Positions 36,011 through 45,350 are shown, numbered from the stretch's first letter. The stretch: DNA of 64,000 nt from Ignavibacteriales bacterium (GCA_016214905.1 JACRMQ010000007.1:1067695-1131694), one strand, 5' to 3'. Made by a program: numbers and translations. The notes: a model not told the origin generated them from the letters alone.

Positions 36011-36940
36011 TTGAAAATATTAATTACAGGTGGCGCCGGTTTTATTGGTTCTCATGTTGCAGATGCATGCATTGAAGCAGGCAATACCGTTGTAATAGTT
36101 GACGATTTATCAACCGGTGAAATTGAAAACGTAAACGAAAATGCCGTATTTGTACCGATGGATATTCGTGATGAAACAATCGACAAACTTTTTGATTTCC
36201 ATAAGTTTGATATAGTGATTCACCATGCCGCCCAAATGGACGTCCGCAAATCGGTAAAAGATCCTTCTTTTGACGCGTCAGTCAATATTCTTGGCACTAT
36301 CAATCTGCTCGAGAATTGCAAAAAGTTTGGTGTGAAGAAATTCATTTTCGCTTCAACCGGCGGTGCAATCTACGGTGAGCAGGATTATTTTCCTGCCGAT
36401 GAAAAACATCCGGTCAGACCGCTTTCACCATACGGTATCGCAAAGTTAGCAGTGGAAAAATATCTGTTTTATTACAACGCAGTTTTCGGATTGCAATATG
36501 TTTGTCTGCGATATGCGAACGTGTATGGACCTCGGCAAAATCCTCACGGCGAAGCAGGTGTGGTTGCTATTTTTACCGATAAGATGCTCAAAGGCAAACA
36601 ACCTATTATTAACGGTGATGGAAAGCAAACTAGAGATTATACATTCGTAAACGATGTGGTGCGTGCAAATATGCTTGCGCTTAATTATGACAAATCGGAT
36701 ATTTTTAATGTCGGAACCGGTGTCGAGACCGATGTGAATGTTCTCGCACGATATATAAAAGAATTTACCGGCACTAAGATCGAAGAAATACACGGCGAAG
36801 CGAAGAAGGGAGAACAACTTCGCAGCGTTCTCGATAATATGAAAATTAGCACAGTTCTTGGTTGGAAGCCAAGTGTTTCAGTAGCAGAAGGATTGAAAAC
36901 AACAGTTGCATACTTTCGCGATAAGTTTTCCGGAAATTGA
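36011..36940 (+). CDS. NAD-dependent sugar-nucleotide epimerase (GalE-like SDR)
   Basis: 309 residues starting at TTG 36011, which is fixed by a strong AAGGAG 6 bases upstream and the immediate Rossmann strand MKILITGGAGFIGSHV. It is an extended SDR: NAD motif GxxGxxG, FASTGGAIYG with the catalytic Ser/Thr region and YGIAKLAVEKY with the catalytic Tyr and Lys. Substrate-loop motifs (RYANVYGPRQNPHGEAG and RDYTFVNDVVRA) match UDP-glucose 4-epimerases. It probably supplies UDP-galactose-type sugars for the cell surface, fitting the glycosyltransferase two genes upstream. Confidence 0.88.
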   Translation: MKILITGGAGFIGSHVADACIEAGNTVVIVDDLSTGEIENVNENAVFVPMDIRDETIDKLFDFHKFDIVIHHAAQMDVRKSVKDPSFDASVNILGTINLLENCKKFGVKKFIFASTGGAIYGEQDYFPADEKHPVRPLSPYGIAKLAVEKYLFYYNAVFGLQYVCLRYANVYGPRQNPHGEAGVVAIFTDKMLKGKQPIINGDGKQTRDYTFVNDVVRANMLALNYDKSDIFNVGTGVETDVNVLARYIKEFTGTKIEEIHGEAKKGEQLRSVLDNMKISTVLGWKPSVSVAEGLKTTVAYFRDKFSGN

Positions 36941-37881
36941 TGAATCATTCGTACATAGAAAAAATCTTGAAAGGCGATAGGGTGGCAATCGCCCGCTCCA
37001 TCTCAATGGTAGAGAATGAGCATCCCGAATCTCTCGATCTTCTAAAATCAATTTATCCAAAAACCGGTAATGCCTACAGAATTGGAATTACCGGTCCGCC
37101 CGGTGCCGGCAAAAGCACAATTACAAATAAGCTGGCAAAATATTTCCGCAGTGAGAAAAAGCGGGTTGGAATTATTGCTGTTGACCCAACCAGTCCGTTT
37201 ACCGGCGGAGCGTTATTGGGGGATCGTGTTAGAATGACCGATGTTGATCTGGATGAAGGAGTTTTTATACGAAGCATGGCTTCGCGCGGAAGTTTAGGAG
37301 GACTGAGTAAAAAAGCGAAAGAAGCTGCTGATGTCCTGGATGCGTCGGGATGTGATATAATACTTTTAGAAACAGTAGGTGTTGGTCAATCGGAACTCGA
37401 TATTGCGAGGGCTGCCGATACTACGATTGTTGTGCTGGTTCCTGAATCAGGCGATTCGATACAAGCGATGAAAGCAGGATTAATGGAAATTGCCGATTTT
37501 TTTGTTTTAAACAAATCGGACCGCGCCGGAGCCGAACAGGCGGTTATGTCGATTAAAATGGTTCTGAACTTTAAACCGAAGCATGATGGATGGATGCCCG
37601 ATGTTATTCAAACCACTGCGAGCGAAGGAAAAGGAATCGTTGAGGTTGCAAAAAAAATCGCAGAGCATTCAACATATCTCGTAAATTCAAAACTTCTCGG
37701 ACAAAAAAGGGCAAATCGCATCATCGAACAGATCCGCGAATCAATTGGTGAACGATTACATATTGAATTTTGGAACGAAGAAAGAAATCAGATTCTTAAT
37801 CAAAAAATTGAAGATGTAATCGCGTTCAAGGAAACACCGTTCGATCTGGTTGAATATCTTTTAAAGAATTACAAGAAATAA
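36940..37881 (+). CDS. meaB: MeaB/ArgK-type GTPase, methylmalonyl-CoA mutase chaperone
   Basis: 313 residues. G-protein of the SIMIBI class: Walker A GPPGAGKST (about 52-60), DPTSPFTGGALLGDRVRM, the switch region RGSLGGLSKKA, ETVGVGQSE and base-recognition NKSD. MeaB proteins guard and reactivate the B12-dependent methylmalonyl-CoA mutase in propionyl-CoA metabolism. ATG 36940 overlaps the previous stop by one base (TGATG); a TTG three bases earlier is the alternative. The mutase itself is not in the window, but an acyl-CoA dehydrogenase and a biotin-dependent carboxylase beta subunit follow. Confidence 0.93.
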   Translation: MNHSYIEKILKGDRVAIARSISMVENEHPESLDLLKSIYPKTGNAYRIGITGPPGAGKSTITNKLAKYFRSEKKRVGIIAVDPTSPFTGGALLGDRVRMTDVDLDEGVFIRSMASRGSLGGLSKKAKEAADVLDASGCDIILLETVGVGQSELDIARAADTTIVVLVPESGDSIQAMKAGLMEIADFFVLNKSDRAGAEQAVMSIKMVLNFKPKHDGWMPDVIQTTASEGKGIVEVAKKIAEHSTYLVNSKLLGQKRANRIIEQIRESIGERLHIEFWNEERNQILNQKIEDVIAFKETPFDLVEYLLKNYKK

Positions 37882-37924
37882 GCGTTGCTATTCTGATAAA
37901 ATCCTAATAAATTATACCCACAAC

Positions 37925-39118
37925 ATGCAGGAACAATCAATGAGCGAGCAAAACATGAATTCGGGTGAAACAATTTCGTATTCCTTCACTGAAAATATGA
38001 AAATGGTGCAAAATGTAGCGCGCGATTTTGCCGAAAAAGAAATCAAACCTGTTATCATGAAATATGATGAGTCGCAGGAATTTCATCACGACATTGTAAA
38101 AAAAATGGGCGAGCTTGGTTTTATGGGTGTGATTTTCCCCGATCAATACGGCGGATCCGGTTTTGGATACATGGAGTATATTACGATAATCGAAGAAATA
38201 TCCCGTGTCGATCCTTCCGTCGGTTTAACAATTGCGGCTCATAACAGCTTATGCACGAATCATATTTACATGTTTGGAAGTGATGGGCAAAAAAAGAAAT
38301 ACCTTCCCGATCTTGTCACGGGGAAAAAGATCGGCGCGTGGGCACTTACCGAGCCGACCAGCGGCAGCGATGCAGGCGGCATGCTTTCGACTGCAACTCA
38401 AGATGGCAGCCACTACATTTTAAACGGTAGTAAAAATTTTATTACCCACGGAAGTGTCGGCTCAACTACTGTTGTAACAGCTCTGACCGATAAATCTAAA
38501 GGGAAGAAAGGAATTTCCGCCTTCATTGTTGAAAATAATTCACCCGGATTTATCGTATCCAAGAAAGAAAATAAATTAGGAATGAGAAGCTCGGATACTG
38601 CTGCACTGACTTTTGATGATTGCCGTGTTCCTTCCGAAAATCTTATCGGTGAAGAAGGTAAAGGATTTCATCAAGCACTATCGGTTTTGGATGGTGGTCG
38701 AATAAGTATTGCGGCTTTGGCTCTTGGTATTGCTCAGGGCGCTCTCGATGCGAGTTTGAAATATTCTAAAGAACGAAAACAGTTCGGCAAATCCATAGGA
38801 GATTTTCAAGCGATTCAATGGAAGTTAGCCGATATCGCAACGCAATTAGAAGCCGCCCGCTTACTGACTTACCGTGCGGGATTTTTAAAGGATCAGGGTA
38901 AAGAAGTTATTATTGAATCGTCGATGGCGAAATATTATGCGAGTGAAGTAGCGGTGATGGCAACCAACGAAGCAGTTCAAATACACGGCGGATATGGATT
39001 CATAAAAGATTTTCCCGTTGAAAAATTCTATCGCGATGTAAAGCTTGTAACGATCGGTGAAGGAACCTCCGAAATTCAAAAGCTCGTGATTGCGCGTGAA
39101 CTGCTCGGGAGGGGATAA
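37925..39118 (+). CDS. Acyl-CoA dehydrogenase (short-chain type)
   Basis: 397 residues. FAD-dependent oxidation of acyl-CoA to trans-2-enoyl-CoA, passing electrons to ETF. Family motifs in order: PDQYGGSGFGYMEY, WALTEPTSGSDAGG, NFITHGS, KLGMRSSDTA, ERKQFGKSIGDFQAIQ, QIHGGYGFIKDFPVEKFYRDVK and the catalytic glutamate E379 in IGEGTSEIQ. These match butyryl/short-branched-chain dehydrogenases. An alternative ATG 15 bases downstream would drop five residues of a poorly conserved N-terminus. Probably in one operon with the carboxylase subunit 5 bp downstream. Confidence 0.92.
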   Translation: MQEQSMSEQNMNSGETISYSFTENMKMVQNVARDFAEKEIKPVIMKYDESQEFHHDIVKKMGELGFMGVIFPDQYGGSGFGYMEYITIIEEISRVDPSVGLTIAAHNSLCTNHIYMFGSDGQKKKYLPDLVTGKKIGAWALTEPTSGSDAGGMLSTATQDGSHYILNGSKNFITHGSVGSTTVVTALTDKSKGKKGISAFIVENNSPGFIVSKKENKLGMRSSDTAALTFDDCRVPSENLIGEEGKGFHQALSVLDGGRISIAALALGIAQGALDASLKYSKERKQFGKSIGDFQAIQWKLADIATQLEAARLLTYRAGFLKDQGKEVIIESSMAKYYASEVAVMATNEAVQIHGGYGFIKDFPVEKFYRDVKLVTIGEGTSEIQKLVIARELLGRG

Positions 39119-39123
39119 AGCAA

Positions 39124-40779
39124 ATGGCTAAATTCGGCGCTGACTTAAAAAAAGATATTGTATTCAACAGGTACGAAGATAATTTGAAAAATATGCTTCG
39201 TATTCTGAAGGCGAAGGGTGATGTCATAAAAAAAGGTGGGGGTCATGAAGCGATAGAAAAACTTCACAAACGTGGAAAACTTCATGCCCGCGAGCGAATT
39301 GCGAAACTGATCGATCAGGGGAGTCATTTTCTCGAAATCGGATTGTTCACAGCTTACGGAATGTATGAAGAGTACGGCGGTGCACCATCATCAGGAACAA
39401 TTTTTGGGATCGGTAGAATTCATAATCGCGATGTGGTGATAGTTGCAAACGATGCAACCGTTAAAGCAGGCGCATGGTTTCCTATAACGTGTAAAAAAAA
39501 TCTTCGCGCTCAGGAAATTTCAATCGAAAATAGATTGCCGATAGTTTATCTCGTAGATTCTGCCGGAGTTTTTTTGCCGCTTCAGAGTGAAATCTTTCCT
39601 GACAAAGAACACTTCGGAAGGATATTCAGAAATAACGCAGTTATGTCATCAATGGGGATTCCCCAGATTGCCGCAATTATGGGACCTTGTGTTGCAGGCG
39701 GTGCATATCTTCCGATTATGAGCGATGAAGCTTTGATCGTGGATAAAACCGGATCTGTTTTTCTCGCAGGACCTTATTTAGTGAAAGCCGCGATCGGTGA
39801 AGATGCCGACCTTGAAGAATTAGGCGGTGCTTCCATGCACTGCGAAATCAGCGGTGTTACAGATTATAAAATGCCCAACGACGATGTATGCCTCGAAACT
39901 ATCCGGAGTCTGATCTCGAAATTCGGCGCAACTGCAAAAGCCGAGTTTGATCGTATCGAATCGAAACAGCCGGCTTTTGAACCGAGTGAAATTTATGGAA
40001 TCATCCCGGACGATCGAACAAAACCGTACGATACCAGACAACTTTTAGCCCGAATTGTTGACTCAGGTGAATTCGACGAATACAAATCGGACTACGGAAA
40101 AACTTTAGTTACGGCTTATGCCCGCATCGATGGCTGGGCAGTTGGAATTGTAGCAAATCAACGCGCTGTTGTTAAAACAAAAAAAGGTGAGATGCAGGTT
40201 GGCGGTGTTATTTACAGCGACAGCGCCGATAAAGCTACACGATTTATTTTAAATTGCAATCAAAAACAGATTCCACTTGTTTTTTTACAAGATGTAACAG
40301 GATTTATGGTAGGGACACGCGCTGAGCAAGGCGGAATTATAAAAGACGGCGCGAAGATGGTGAATGCAGTTGCCAACAGTACCGTTCCAAAAATAACTTT
40401 TATAATCGGCAACAGTTACGGCGCAGGCAATTACGCCATGTGCGGAAAATCTTACGACCCAAGATTTATTTTCGCTCTGCCAACCGCACAGATCGCAGTC
40501 ATGGGCGGAAAGCAGGCGAGTGAAACATTATTGAGCATCAAAGTTCAACAGATGACCGCGAAGGGAAAAGAAATTTCAAAAGAAGATAAAGACAGGATGC
40601 TCAAAGAAATTTCAGATCGTTACAATTCGGAACTTGATCCTCTTTATGCGGCAGCCCGACTCTGGGTTGATGATATTGTTGATCCGCTTGAGATGAGAAA
40701 TATAATATCGCGTTCTATCGGGATAGCATCTAACAATCCGCACATACCGAAATTCAATCCGGGTGTTATTCAGGTGTGA
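39124..40779 (+). CDS. Acyl-CoA carboxylase carboxyltransferase (beta) subunit, methylcrotonyl-type
   Basis: 551 residues. It transfers the carboxyl group from biotin to an acyl-CoA. Two crotonase-fold halves are visible with motifs of the methylcrotonyl-CoA carboxylase beta group: ARERIAKLIDQGS, ANDATVKAGAWFPIT, YLVDSAGVFLPLQSEIFPD, HFGRIFRNNAVMSSMGIPQIA and FLAGPYLVKAAIGED in the first half; LQDVTGFMVG and GNSYGAGNYAMCGKSYDPRF in the second. Propionyl-CoA carboxylase beta is the alternative. The biotin-bearing alpha subunit is not in the window. With acyl-CoA dehydrogenase upstream the pair fits leucine or branched-chain acid breakdown. Confidence 0.88.
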   Translation: MAKFGADLKKDIVFNRYEDNLKNMLRILKAKGDVIKKGGGHEAIEKLHKRGKLHARERIAKLIDQGSHFLEIGLFTAYGMYEEYGGAPSSGTIFGIGRIHNRDVVIVANDATVKAGAWFPITCKKNLRAQEISIENRLPIVYLVDSAGVFLPLQSEIFPDKEHFGRIFRNNAVMSSMGIPQIAAIMGPCVAGGAYLPIMSDEALIVDKTGSVFLAGPYLVKAAIGEDADLEELGGASMHCEISGVTDYKMPNDDVCLETIRSLISKFGATAKAEFDRIESKQPAFEPSEIYGIIPDDRTKPYDTRQLLARIVDSGEFDEYKSDYGKTLVTAYARIDGWAVGIVANQRAVVKTKKGEMQVGGVIYSDSADKATRFILNCNQKQIPLVFLQDVTGFMVGTRAEQGGIIKDGAKMVNAVANSTVPKITFIIGNSYGAGNYAMCGKSYDPRFIFALPTAQIAVMGGKQASETLLSIKVQQMTAKGKEISKEDKDRMLKEISDRYNSELDPLYAAARLWVDDIVDPLEMRNIISRSIGIASNNPHIPKFNPGVIQV

Positions 40780-40782
40780 CCG

Positions 40783-41478
40783 ATGCGGTTTGGACGTCTG
40801 GCATTATTATTCTTATTGATAAATCAATCTCTTTTTTCTCAACAAACCGAGGTCGATTCCCTTCAAAAATATCTTCGTATCGATTCAACCGATGACGCGA
40901 GTTTTATTTATTCATATTTTCCTCCGATATTTATTCAGAATGGAATTGAATTAAAATCATTTATGCGGAGTAAAATATTTTCTGATATCCGTATCCGGTT
41001 CAGCGACTTGGAATCTGTAAATGCCATTTATATCCAGGCGATGAAATTAACAAATAACAATACCGGTATATCTCTGCTGATCTCAACTCTCGCATGTTTC
41101 GATCATCGACTTATTGGTTTAAAAGTCCCTGTCTTCGCTTTATTTTTTCCGTTAACAAATGAATCGGAGGAAGAATTCAAGCTTCGTGTGGCAAACCTGC
41201 CCAGAAAACTGTATCACGACTCACCAAAAAATAAAATTGGGGATCGGGATAAACTTCAGCATTTCTTTGGATCGGCTTTCCTGACTTTCACTTTTGAATC
41301 GAAGCTGCCAGCGGAGGAATTCTCACGTTCCATCGAACTCGGTGAAGATGCTATTATTGTCGATGGTGCGTTTGATGAACGTGATATCAGGGCAAACCGG
41401 AACGGACAGAATTTCGGATTGGCTTTGATTCAGAATAAATTTATGCTTCCTTCCGATTATTTCCTTAATATTGAATGA
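40783..41478 (+). CDS. Secreted protein of unknown function
   Basis: 231 residues with a signal peptide (cleavage near SLFSQQ). Begins 4 bp after the carboxylase gene. The C-terminal half carries a motif GDRDKLQHFFGSAFLTF followed by DERDIRANRNGQNFG, a spacing of D/H and D/N-rich elements seen in small periplasmic lipoproteins of the YfiM/DUF2279 kind; that likeness is weak. No membrane segment beyond the signal. Its link to the acyl-CoA genes upstream may be only positional. Confidence 0.7.
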   Translation: MRFGRLALLFLLINQSLFSQQTEVDSLQKYLRIDSTDDASFIYSYFPPIFIQNGIELKSFMRSKIFSDIRIRFSDLESVNAIYIQAMKLTNNNTGISLLISTLACFDHRLIGLKVPVFALFFPLTNESEEEFKLRVANLPRKLYHDSPKNKIGDRDKLQHFFGSAFLTFTFESKLPAEEFSRSIELGEDAIIVDGAFDERDIRANRNGQNFGLALIQNKFMLPSDYFLNIE

Positions 41479-41527
41479 CGACCTTAAGATATCATAAACA
41501 AGATTTTAGATTATTACGGAGAAATGA

Positions 41528-42901
41528 ATGAAAACTATTCTCGCTATCGATGATGAAAAAAGTGTACGAGATTCTTTGAAGATGATACTCGAATATGAAA
41601 AATATTCTGTCATATTCGCCGAGGACGGATTGAAAGGGATTGAAGAATTCAAACAAAATCTTCCCGATGCCGTTCTGCTCGATATCAAAATGCCGGGTGG
41701 AATGGATGGCATGGAAACTTTGAAAGAGTTGCGCAAAATAAATTCCGATATTCCGGTTATAATTATCTCGGGACATGGAACGCTAGAAACCGCTGTCGAA
41801 GCTGTCAAATCAGGTGCCTTCGATTATTTACCAAAACCGTTAGACAGAGACAAACTTTTTATCGCTCTCCGCAACGCGATAGAGAAAAGAAGTCTCCATA
41901 TTGAAATAAAGAAAGTACGCGACAAAGAAACCATACTCGGCTCCAGCGCGAAGATGAAAGAGATTTTGGAAATTATAAAACGGGTTGGGAACACCGAAGC
42001 GCGGGTTTTGATTACGGGTGAAAGCGGAAGCGGGAAAGAATTAATCGCCAAGGCGCTTCATCGGGCCAGCAAACGGAACAATATGCCTCTTGTTGAGGTG
42101 AACTGTGCGGCGATTCCTGCCGAGTTGATCGAGTCGGAATTATTCGGTCATGAAAAGGGTTCGTTCACAGGCGCCACAAATCAGCGGATAGGAAAATTTG
42201 AGCAGGCAGACGGTGGTACGCTTTTCCTCGATGAGATCGGAGATATGAGTCTTGCGGCTCAGGCAAAAGTATTGCGTGCTCTGGAGGAAGGAAAGGTGGA
42301 ACGCGTCGGCGGAAATAAAACCATTGCCGTGGATGTGCGTGTAATTGCAGCCACTAATAAAAACCTTCCTGAAGAAATTAAGAAGGGATCCTTCCGGGAA
42401 GATTTGTATCATCGGCTGAATGTTATACCGATATCGGTGCCGCCGCTTCGGGAACGACGCGAAGATATTCCAACTCTCGTAAATGCTTTTATTGAAGAAA
42501 CATGTTCGCGGAACGGCATCGCTCCGAAAAAAATTACACCGAGAGCGATGGAGTCGCTGAAAAGTTACGAGTGGCAGGGGAATGTGAGAGAGTTACGCAA
42601 TATTGTTGAGCGGATAATCATAATGTCATCCGGTGCTTCAATAGATTTGGCGGAACTTGAATTGCTCTCGTTCACTCCGAAAGAAACGGTCGATACGATT
42701 GTGCAATCGAGTGAATCGTTTCAGGATTTTAAGGATCGCGCCGAGGCAATGTTCATCAAACATCAATTGAAACTTCATAACTGGAACGTATCAAAAACTG
42801 CCGAAGCAATGGAGATGGAGCGGAGTCATCTTTACACAAAAATTAAGAAGTATGGATTAGAGCGCGACAGCAATTCGCCGCCGGATGAAGATGAAAAATA
42901 A
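41528..42901 (+). CDS. NtrC-family sigma54-dependent response regulator
   Basis: 457 residues; GGAG precedes ATG 41528. Receiver domain (aspartate in [12 protein letters not shown], conserved Lys in LPKPLD), AAA+ domain with Walker A (GESGSGKE), sigma54 loop GSFTGA (close to the canonical GAFTGA), Walker B-type FLDEIGD and [19 protein letters not shown], then a C-terminal Fis-like helix-turn-helix ([20 protein letters not shown]). It activates sigma54 promoters on phosphorylation. It is a paralogue of the regulator at 28014 but keeps the normal glycine in the loop. No sensor kinase is adjacent. Confidence 0.94.
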   Translation: MKTILAIDDEKSVRDSLKMILEYEKYSVIFAEDGLKGIEEFKQNLPDAVLLDIKMPGGMDGMETLKELRKINSDIPVIIISGHGTLETAVEAVKSGAFDYLPKPLDRDKLFIALRNAIEKRSLHIEIKKVRDKETILGSSAKMKEILEIIKRVGNTEARVLITGESGSGKELIAKALHRASKRNNMPLVEVNCAAIPAELIESELFGHEKGSFTGATNQRIGKFEQADGGTLFLDEIGDMSLAAQAKVLRALEEGKVERVGGNKTIAVDVRVIAATNKNLPEEIKKGSFREDLYHRLNVIPISVPPLRERREDIPTLVNAFIEETCSRNGIAPKKITPRAMESLKSYEWQGNVRELRNIVERIIIMSSGASIDLAELELLSFTPKETVDTIVQSSESFQDFKDRAEAMFIKHQLKLHNWNVSKTAEAMEMERSHLYTKIKKYGLERDSNSPPDEDEK

Positions 42902-42928
42902 TTTGATGGAAAATATTGTAGATGTTAT

Positions 42929-43057
42929 ATGAAAGGAATCTCGAACAGGCAGAAGCCAGTTGTAGCGCCGCGGGAAAGAATCGATAAGTCCGCGGTAAAA
43001 TCGAAAAAGATTTTAAGTCAATCAAAGAAAAATAAATTGAAACCAACCCATTCCTGA
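42929..43057 (+). CDS. Possible small basic protein, 42 residues
   Basis: A short frame starting ATG 42929, 27 bases after the regulator stop. Very Lys/Arg-rich (RERIDKSAVKSKKILSQSKK) with no cysteine, no membrane segment and no clear ribosome-binding site. It could be a small nucleic-acid-binding protein or chance. Confidence 0.25.
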   Translation: MKGISNRQKPVVAPRERIDKSAVKSKKILSQSKKNKLKPTHS

Positions 43058-43152
43058 TGGCGTTCGTAGTTTGTAAGTGGGATCGTATCTCAGTATATTT
43101 AAGTTAGCAAGATTGATTGCGTAACAAAGCATCGTCAGTTTGAGCGCAGTGA

Positions 43153-43172
43153 GTTCCGTAGCAAGACGGAAC
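43153..43172 (+). repeat. Small hairpin in a GAGTTCCG-type intergenic repeat
   Basis: GTTCCGT at 43153-43159 pairs perfectly with ACGGAAC at 43166-43172. The surrounding 43140-43195 text (GAGCGCAGTGAG, ACGAACGAAGTCGAAG) resembles the sequence at 56528-56552, suggesting a dispersed intergenic repeat family. Confidence 0.4.
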
Positions 43173-43212
43173 GAACGAAGTCGAAGACAAATTTAATTAA
43201 GAAAAAAATGAA

Positions 43213-43530
43213 ATGCCAACATACCATTATAAATGTAAATCGTGTAAAGAAGAGTTCGAAGAACTGCAAAGAATATCAGAGGACGCGCTTGTTGATTGTC
43301 CTTTTTGCGGTAAACCCGCTCTTGCCCGTATGATGAGCGGCGGCGCCGGACTAGTTTTCAAAGGAAGCGGATTTTACATTACCGATTACAAAGGAAAATC
43401 ACCCGCCGGGGATAAACCGAAAACAGAATCAAGTTCAGAAAAGCCGGCAGAAACCAAAAAGGAAACAAAACCTTCCGTAAAATCCGATTCGAGCAGTTCA
43501 GGATCATCAAGTACCACGGAGAAAAAGTAA
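43213..43530 (+). CDS. FmdB-like zinc-ribbon protein
   Basis: 105 residues. The N-terminal 45 residues are the FmdB zinc ribbon: PTYHYKCKSCKEEFEELQ, then DCPFCGKPALARMMSG, with two CxxC pairs binding one zinc. The rest is low-complexity Lys/Ser/Glu/Pro text (KPTETKKETK-like). FmdB proteins were named as putative regulators of formamidase genes, but the family is broad and its role unsettled. The gene stands alone after a 155-bp gap. The call rests on the ribbon, and the function remains open. Confidence 0.88.
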   Translation: MPTYHYKCKSCKEEFEELQRISEDALVDCPFCGKPALARMMSGGAGLVFKGSGFYITDYKGKSPAGDKPKTESSSEKPAETKKETKPSVKSDSSSSGSSSTTEKK

Positions 43531-43617
43531 AAAAAAATACACCGGTGGCATGAACCATTTCATGACACTAATGCTGCAATCTTCGTATTGCGGTATTGGT
43601 AATTACTCCTCAGCGAA

Positions 43618-44253
43618 TCATAACTTTATTCCAAATAGGAGCTCAAACGATTGGTTCTTGATAGTGAGCATATCACTGCTGTACGATTTAGAAAATGTCG
43701 GGCAGTATTTGAATTCAAATAAAACTGCCTGAATCGTACTTGTAGAAATTTCGATCCCAGCTCCGGCTGAAATCCCTATATCGTTTTTCTTAAACTTGTC
43801 GAAAATTGAACCAACATATTTCGGGTCATTCCAGATCAAGAAGTCAAATCTTGGCCCAATCAAGATGTATGGCGAAACTGTTCCCATGTTGTATCTTATT
43901 CTAGCCAGTAATGGCAGAGATAGGTAATCGACTCTGGGTTTCAATGTGATATATCTCCCTGTACCTTCAGGATAGGCATTAGTCGTCTCTAACAATTTTT
44001 CAGTAAAACCTTTTTGAATGTAGTGTAATTCTCCGAGCACGCTTATGTACGGGAGATCGAGGAGTTCAATGAAAATTCCAGCATCTAAACCCCAACGTCT
44101 TTCAATTTCAGGTTCAAGATATAAATTATAATCCCAAATTTGAGTTGCCGAAACAGCTCCGACCTTGAATCCATATCCTTTGATGAATTGGGCTTGTGTG
44201 AAATTCGATCCGAGAATAATTATAAAGAGGAGTTTTAAAATTTGAGTTTTTAT
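43618..44253 (-). pseudogene. Outer-membrane beta-barrel protein gene with start codon ATA (likely inactivated)
   Basis: The frame reads as a complete small barrel of 211 residues with a signal peptide (TQILKLLFIIILGSNFTQAQ), then strands such as GLDAGIFIELLDL, LPLLARIRYN, YILIGPRFDFLIW, DIGISAGAGIEI and a C-terminal SFELLFGIKL. The expected start is ATA (44253-44251), followed by AAA ACT. No in-frame ATG, GTG or TTG lies between the upstream stop and the signal peptide. A GTG at 44040 would remove the signal. I read this as a start-codon mutation (ATG to ATA) or a non-standard start. The protein would belong to the porin-like beta-barrel family. Confidence 0.65.
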
Positions 44254-44414
44254 GTTTAATCCATAGTAGCGAGTGACTATTTTTAGTTGACGATAATGAT
44301 ATTATCTTGCTTAATGTTTGAGTGATCAGGATTTCTCAAAACTATTTCATCTTCATTGTGGATTGTAAATTATCAAACGTTTGTGAGAATGTCAAATCAA
44401 GGTTATCGCACACT

Positions 44415-44544
44415 GGGAGGGAGCTGCGCTCCCGACCAGATAAGCGGTAGACCGTCTCAATTTGTGTATTGCTTGGAAATCCGTTCTAAGGAACAGACCC
44501 TACGCCACATTTTTCAGTAAGGTCGGGAGTTGGAACTCCCTTCC
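44415..44544. repeat. Paired REP-like palindromes in inverted orientation
   Basis: 44415-44437 and 44521-44544 are imperfect inverted copies about 23 bp long, and each is itself a hairpin (GGGAG...CTCCC and GGGAGTT...AACTCCC). About 80 bp lie between them. The layout is that of a two-unit REP/BIME-type element. Confidence 0.5.
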
Positions 44545-44560
44545 AACAATAGATCCATCT

Positions 44561-44589
44561 TTGAATTCAATACAAAAATATCATATATT
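44561..44589 (+). promoter_or_regulatory. Housekeeping-type promoter for the LOG-family gene
   Basis: TTGAAT at 44561-44566, 17 bp, TATATT at 44584-44589; ATG 44616 follows with GGAGAT as ribosome-binding site. Same -10 and spacing as at 47171. Confidence 0.55.
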
Positions 44590-44615
44590 TAAAAAAAATG
44601 AAATGGAGATAAAAG

Positions 44616-45323
44616 ATGGTTCCACGCACTGAACGTGATGTAATGATCGATGCTCAACTTGATCTTGTTTTAAAAACTCAGAAAGATGTATGGCGTGTAT
44701 TCAGAGTGATGTCGGAGTTTGTTGAGGGCTTTTCAACGCTCGGAAAGTTAGGTCCATGCGTTTCAATATTCGGATCTGCAAGGGTTGAGCAGGGGAATCA
44801 TTATTACCGTCTTGCCAAATCAGTTGCAAAGGAATTTGTTCACGCGGGTTACGGAATAATTTCGGGAGGTGGTCCCGGTATCATGGAAGCGGCAAACCGC
44901 GGCGCGCGTGAAGCAGCCGGAGTTTCAGTCGGGATAAACATCGATCTTCCTTTCGAGCAAAAAGCTAATCCTTATATCGATCCGGATAAACTTATAACGT
45001 TCAGGCATTTTTATGTTCGTAAAGTTATGTTCGTGAAGTACGCGCAGGGATTTATTGTAATGCCGGGCGGCTTCGGCACGTTCGATGAATTTTTTGAATC
45101 TATAACTCTTATCCAGACAAAAAAAATAAATCCATTCCCGATAGTGTTAATGGGCACTGATTATTGGAAGGGACTGATTGATTGGATGAAAGATCGGGTG
45201 ATGAGTGAAGGGATGATTTCAAAATCCGATTTCGATCTTTTTTCAATCACCGACGATCCAAAACATGCTGTCGCAACCGTAAAACGTTTTTACAAAAAAG
45301 AAGAACATGGTCCCAATTTCTAA
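44616..45323 (+). CDS. LOG-family nucleotide-processing protein (TIGR00730 type)
   Basis: 235 residues, cytoplasmic. Rossmann-like fold with VSIFGSARVEQG, ISGGGPGIMEAANRGAREA and the hallmark PGGFGTFDEFFE (PGGxGTxxE), the active site of LOG-type phosphoribohydrolases that release free bases from nucleoside 5'-monophosphates. Many family members were annotated as lysine decarboxylases in error. The N-terminal 45 residues form a helical extension. A Nudix hydrolase follows 28 bp later, so the pair may serve nucleotide clean-up or salvage. Confidence 0.88.
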   Translation: MVPRTERDVMIDAQLDLVLKTQKDVWRVFRVMSEFVEGFSTLGKLGPCVSIFGSARVEQGNHYYRLAKSVAKEFVHAGYGIISGGGPGIMEAANRGAREAAGVSVGINIDLPFEQKANPYIDPDKLITFRHFYVRKVMFVKYAQGFIVMPGGFGTFDEFFESITLIQTKKINPFPIVLMGTDYWKGLIDWMKDRVMSEGMISKSDFDLFSITDDPKHAVATVKRFYKKEEHGPNF

Positions 45324-45350
45324 TTATACTCTATAGTGTAAACCAATTAC

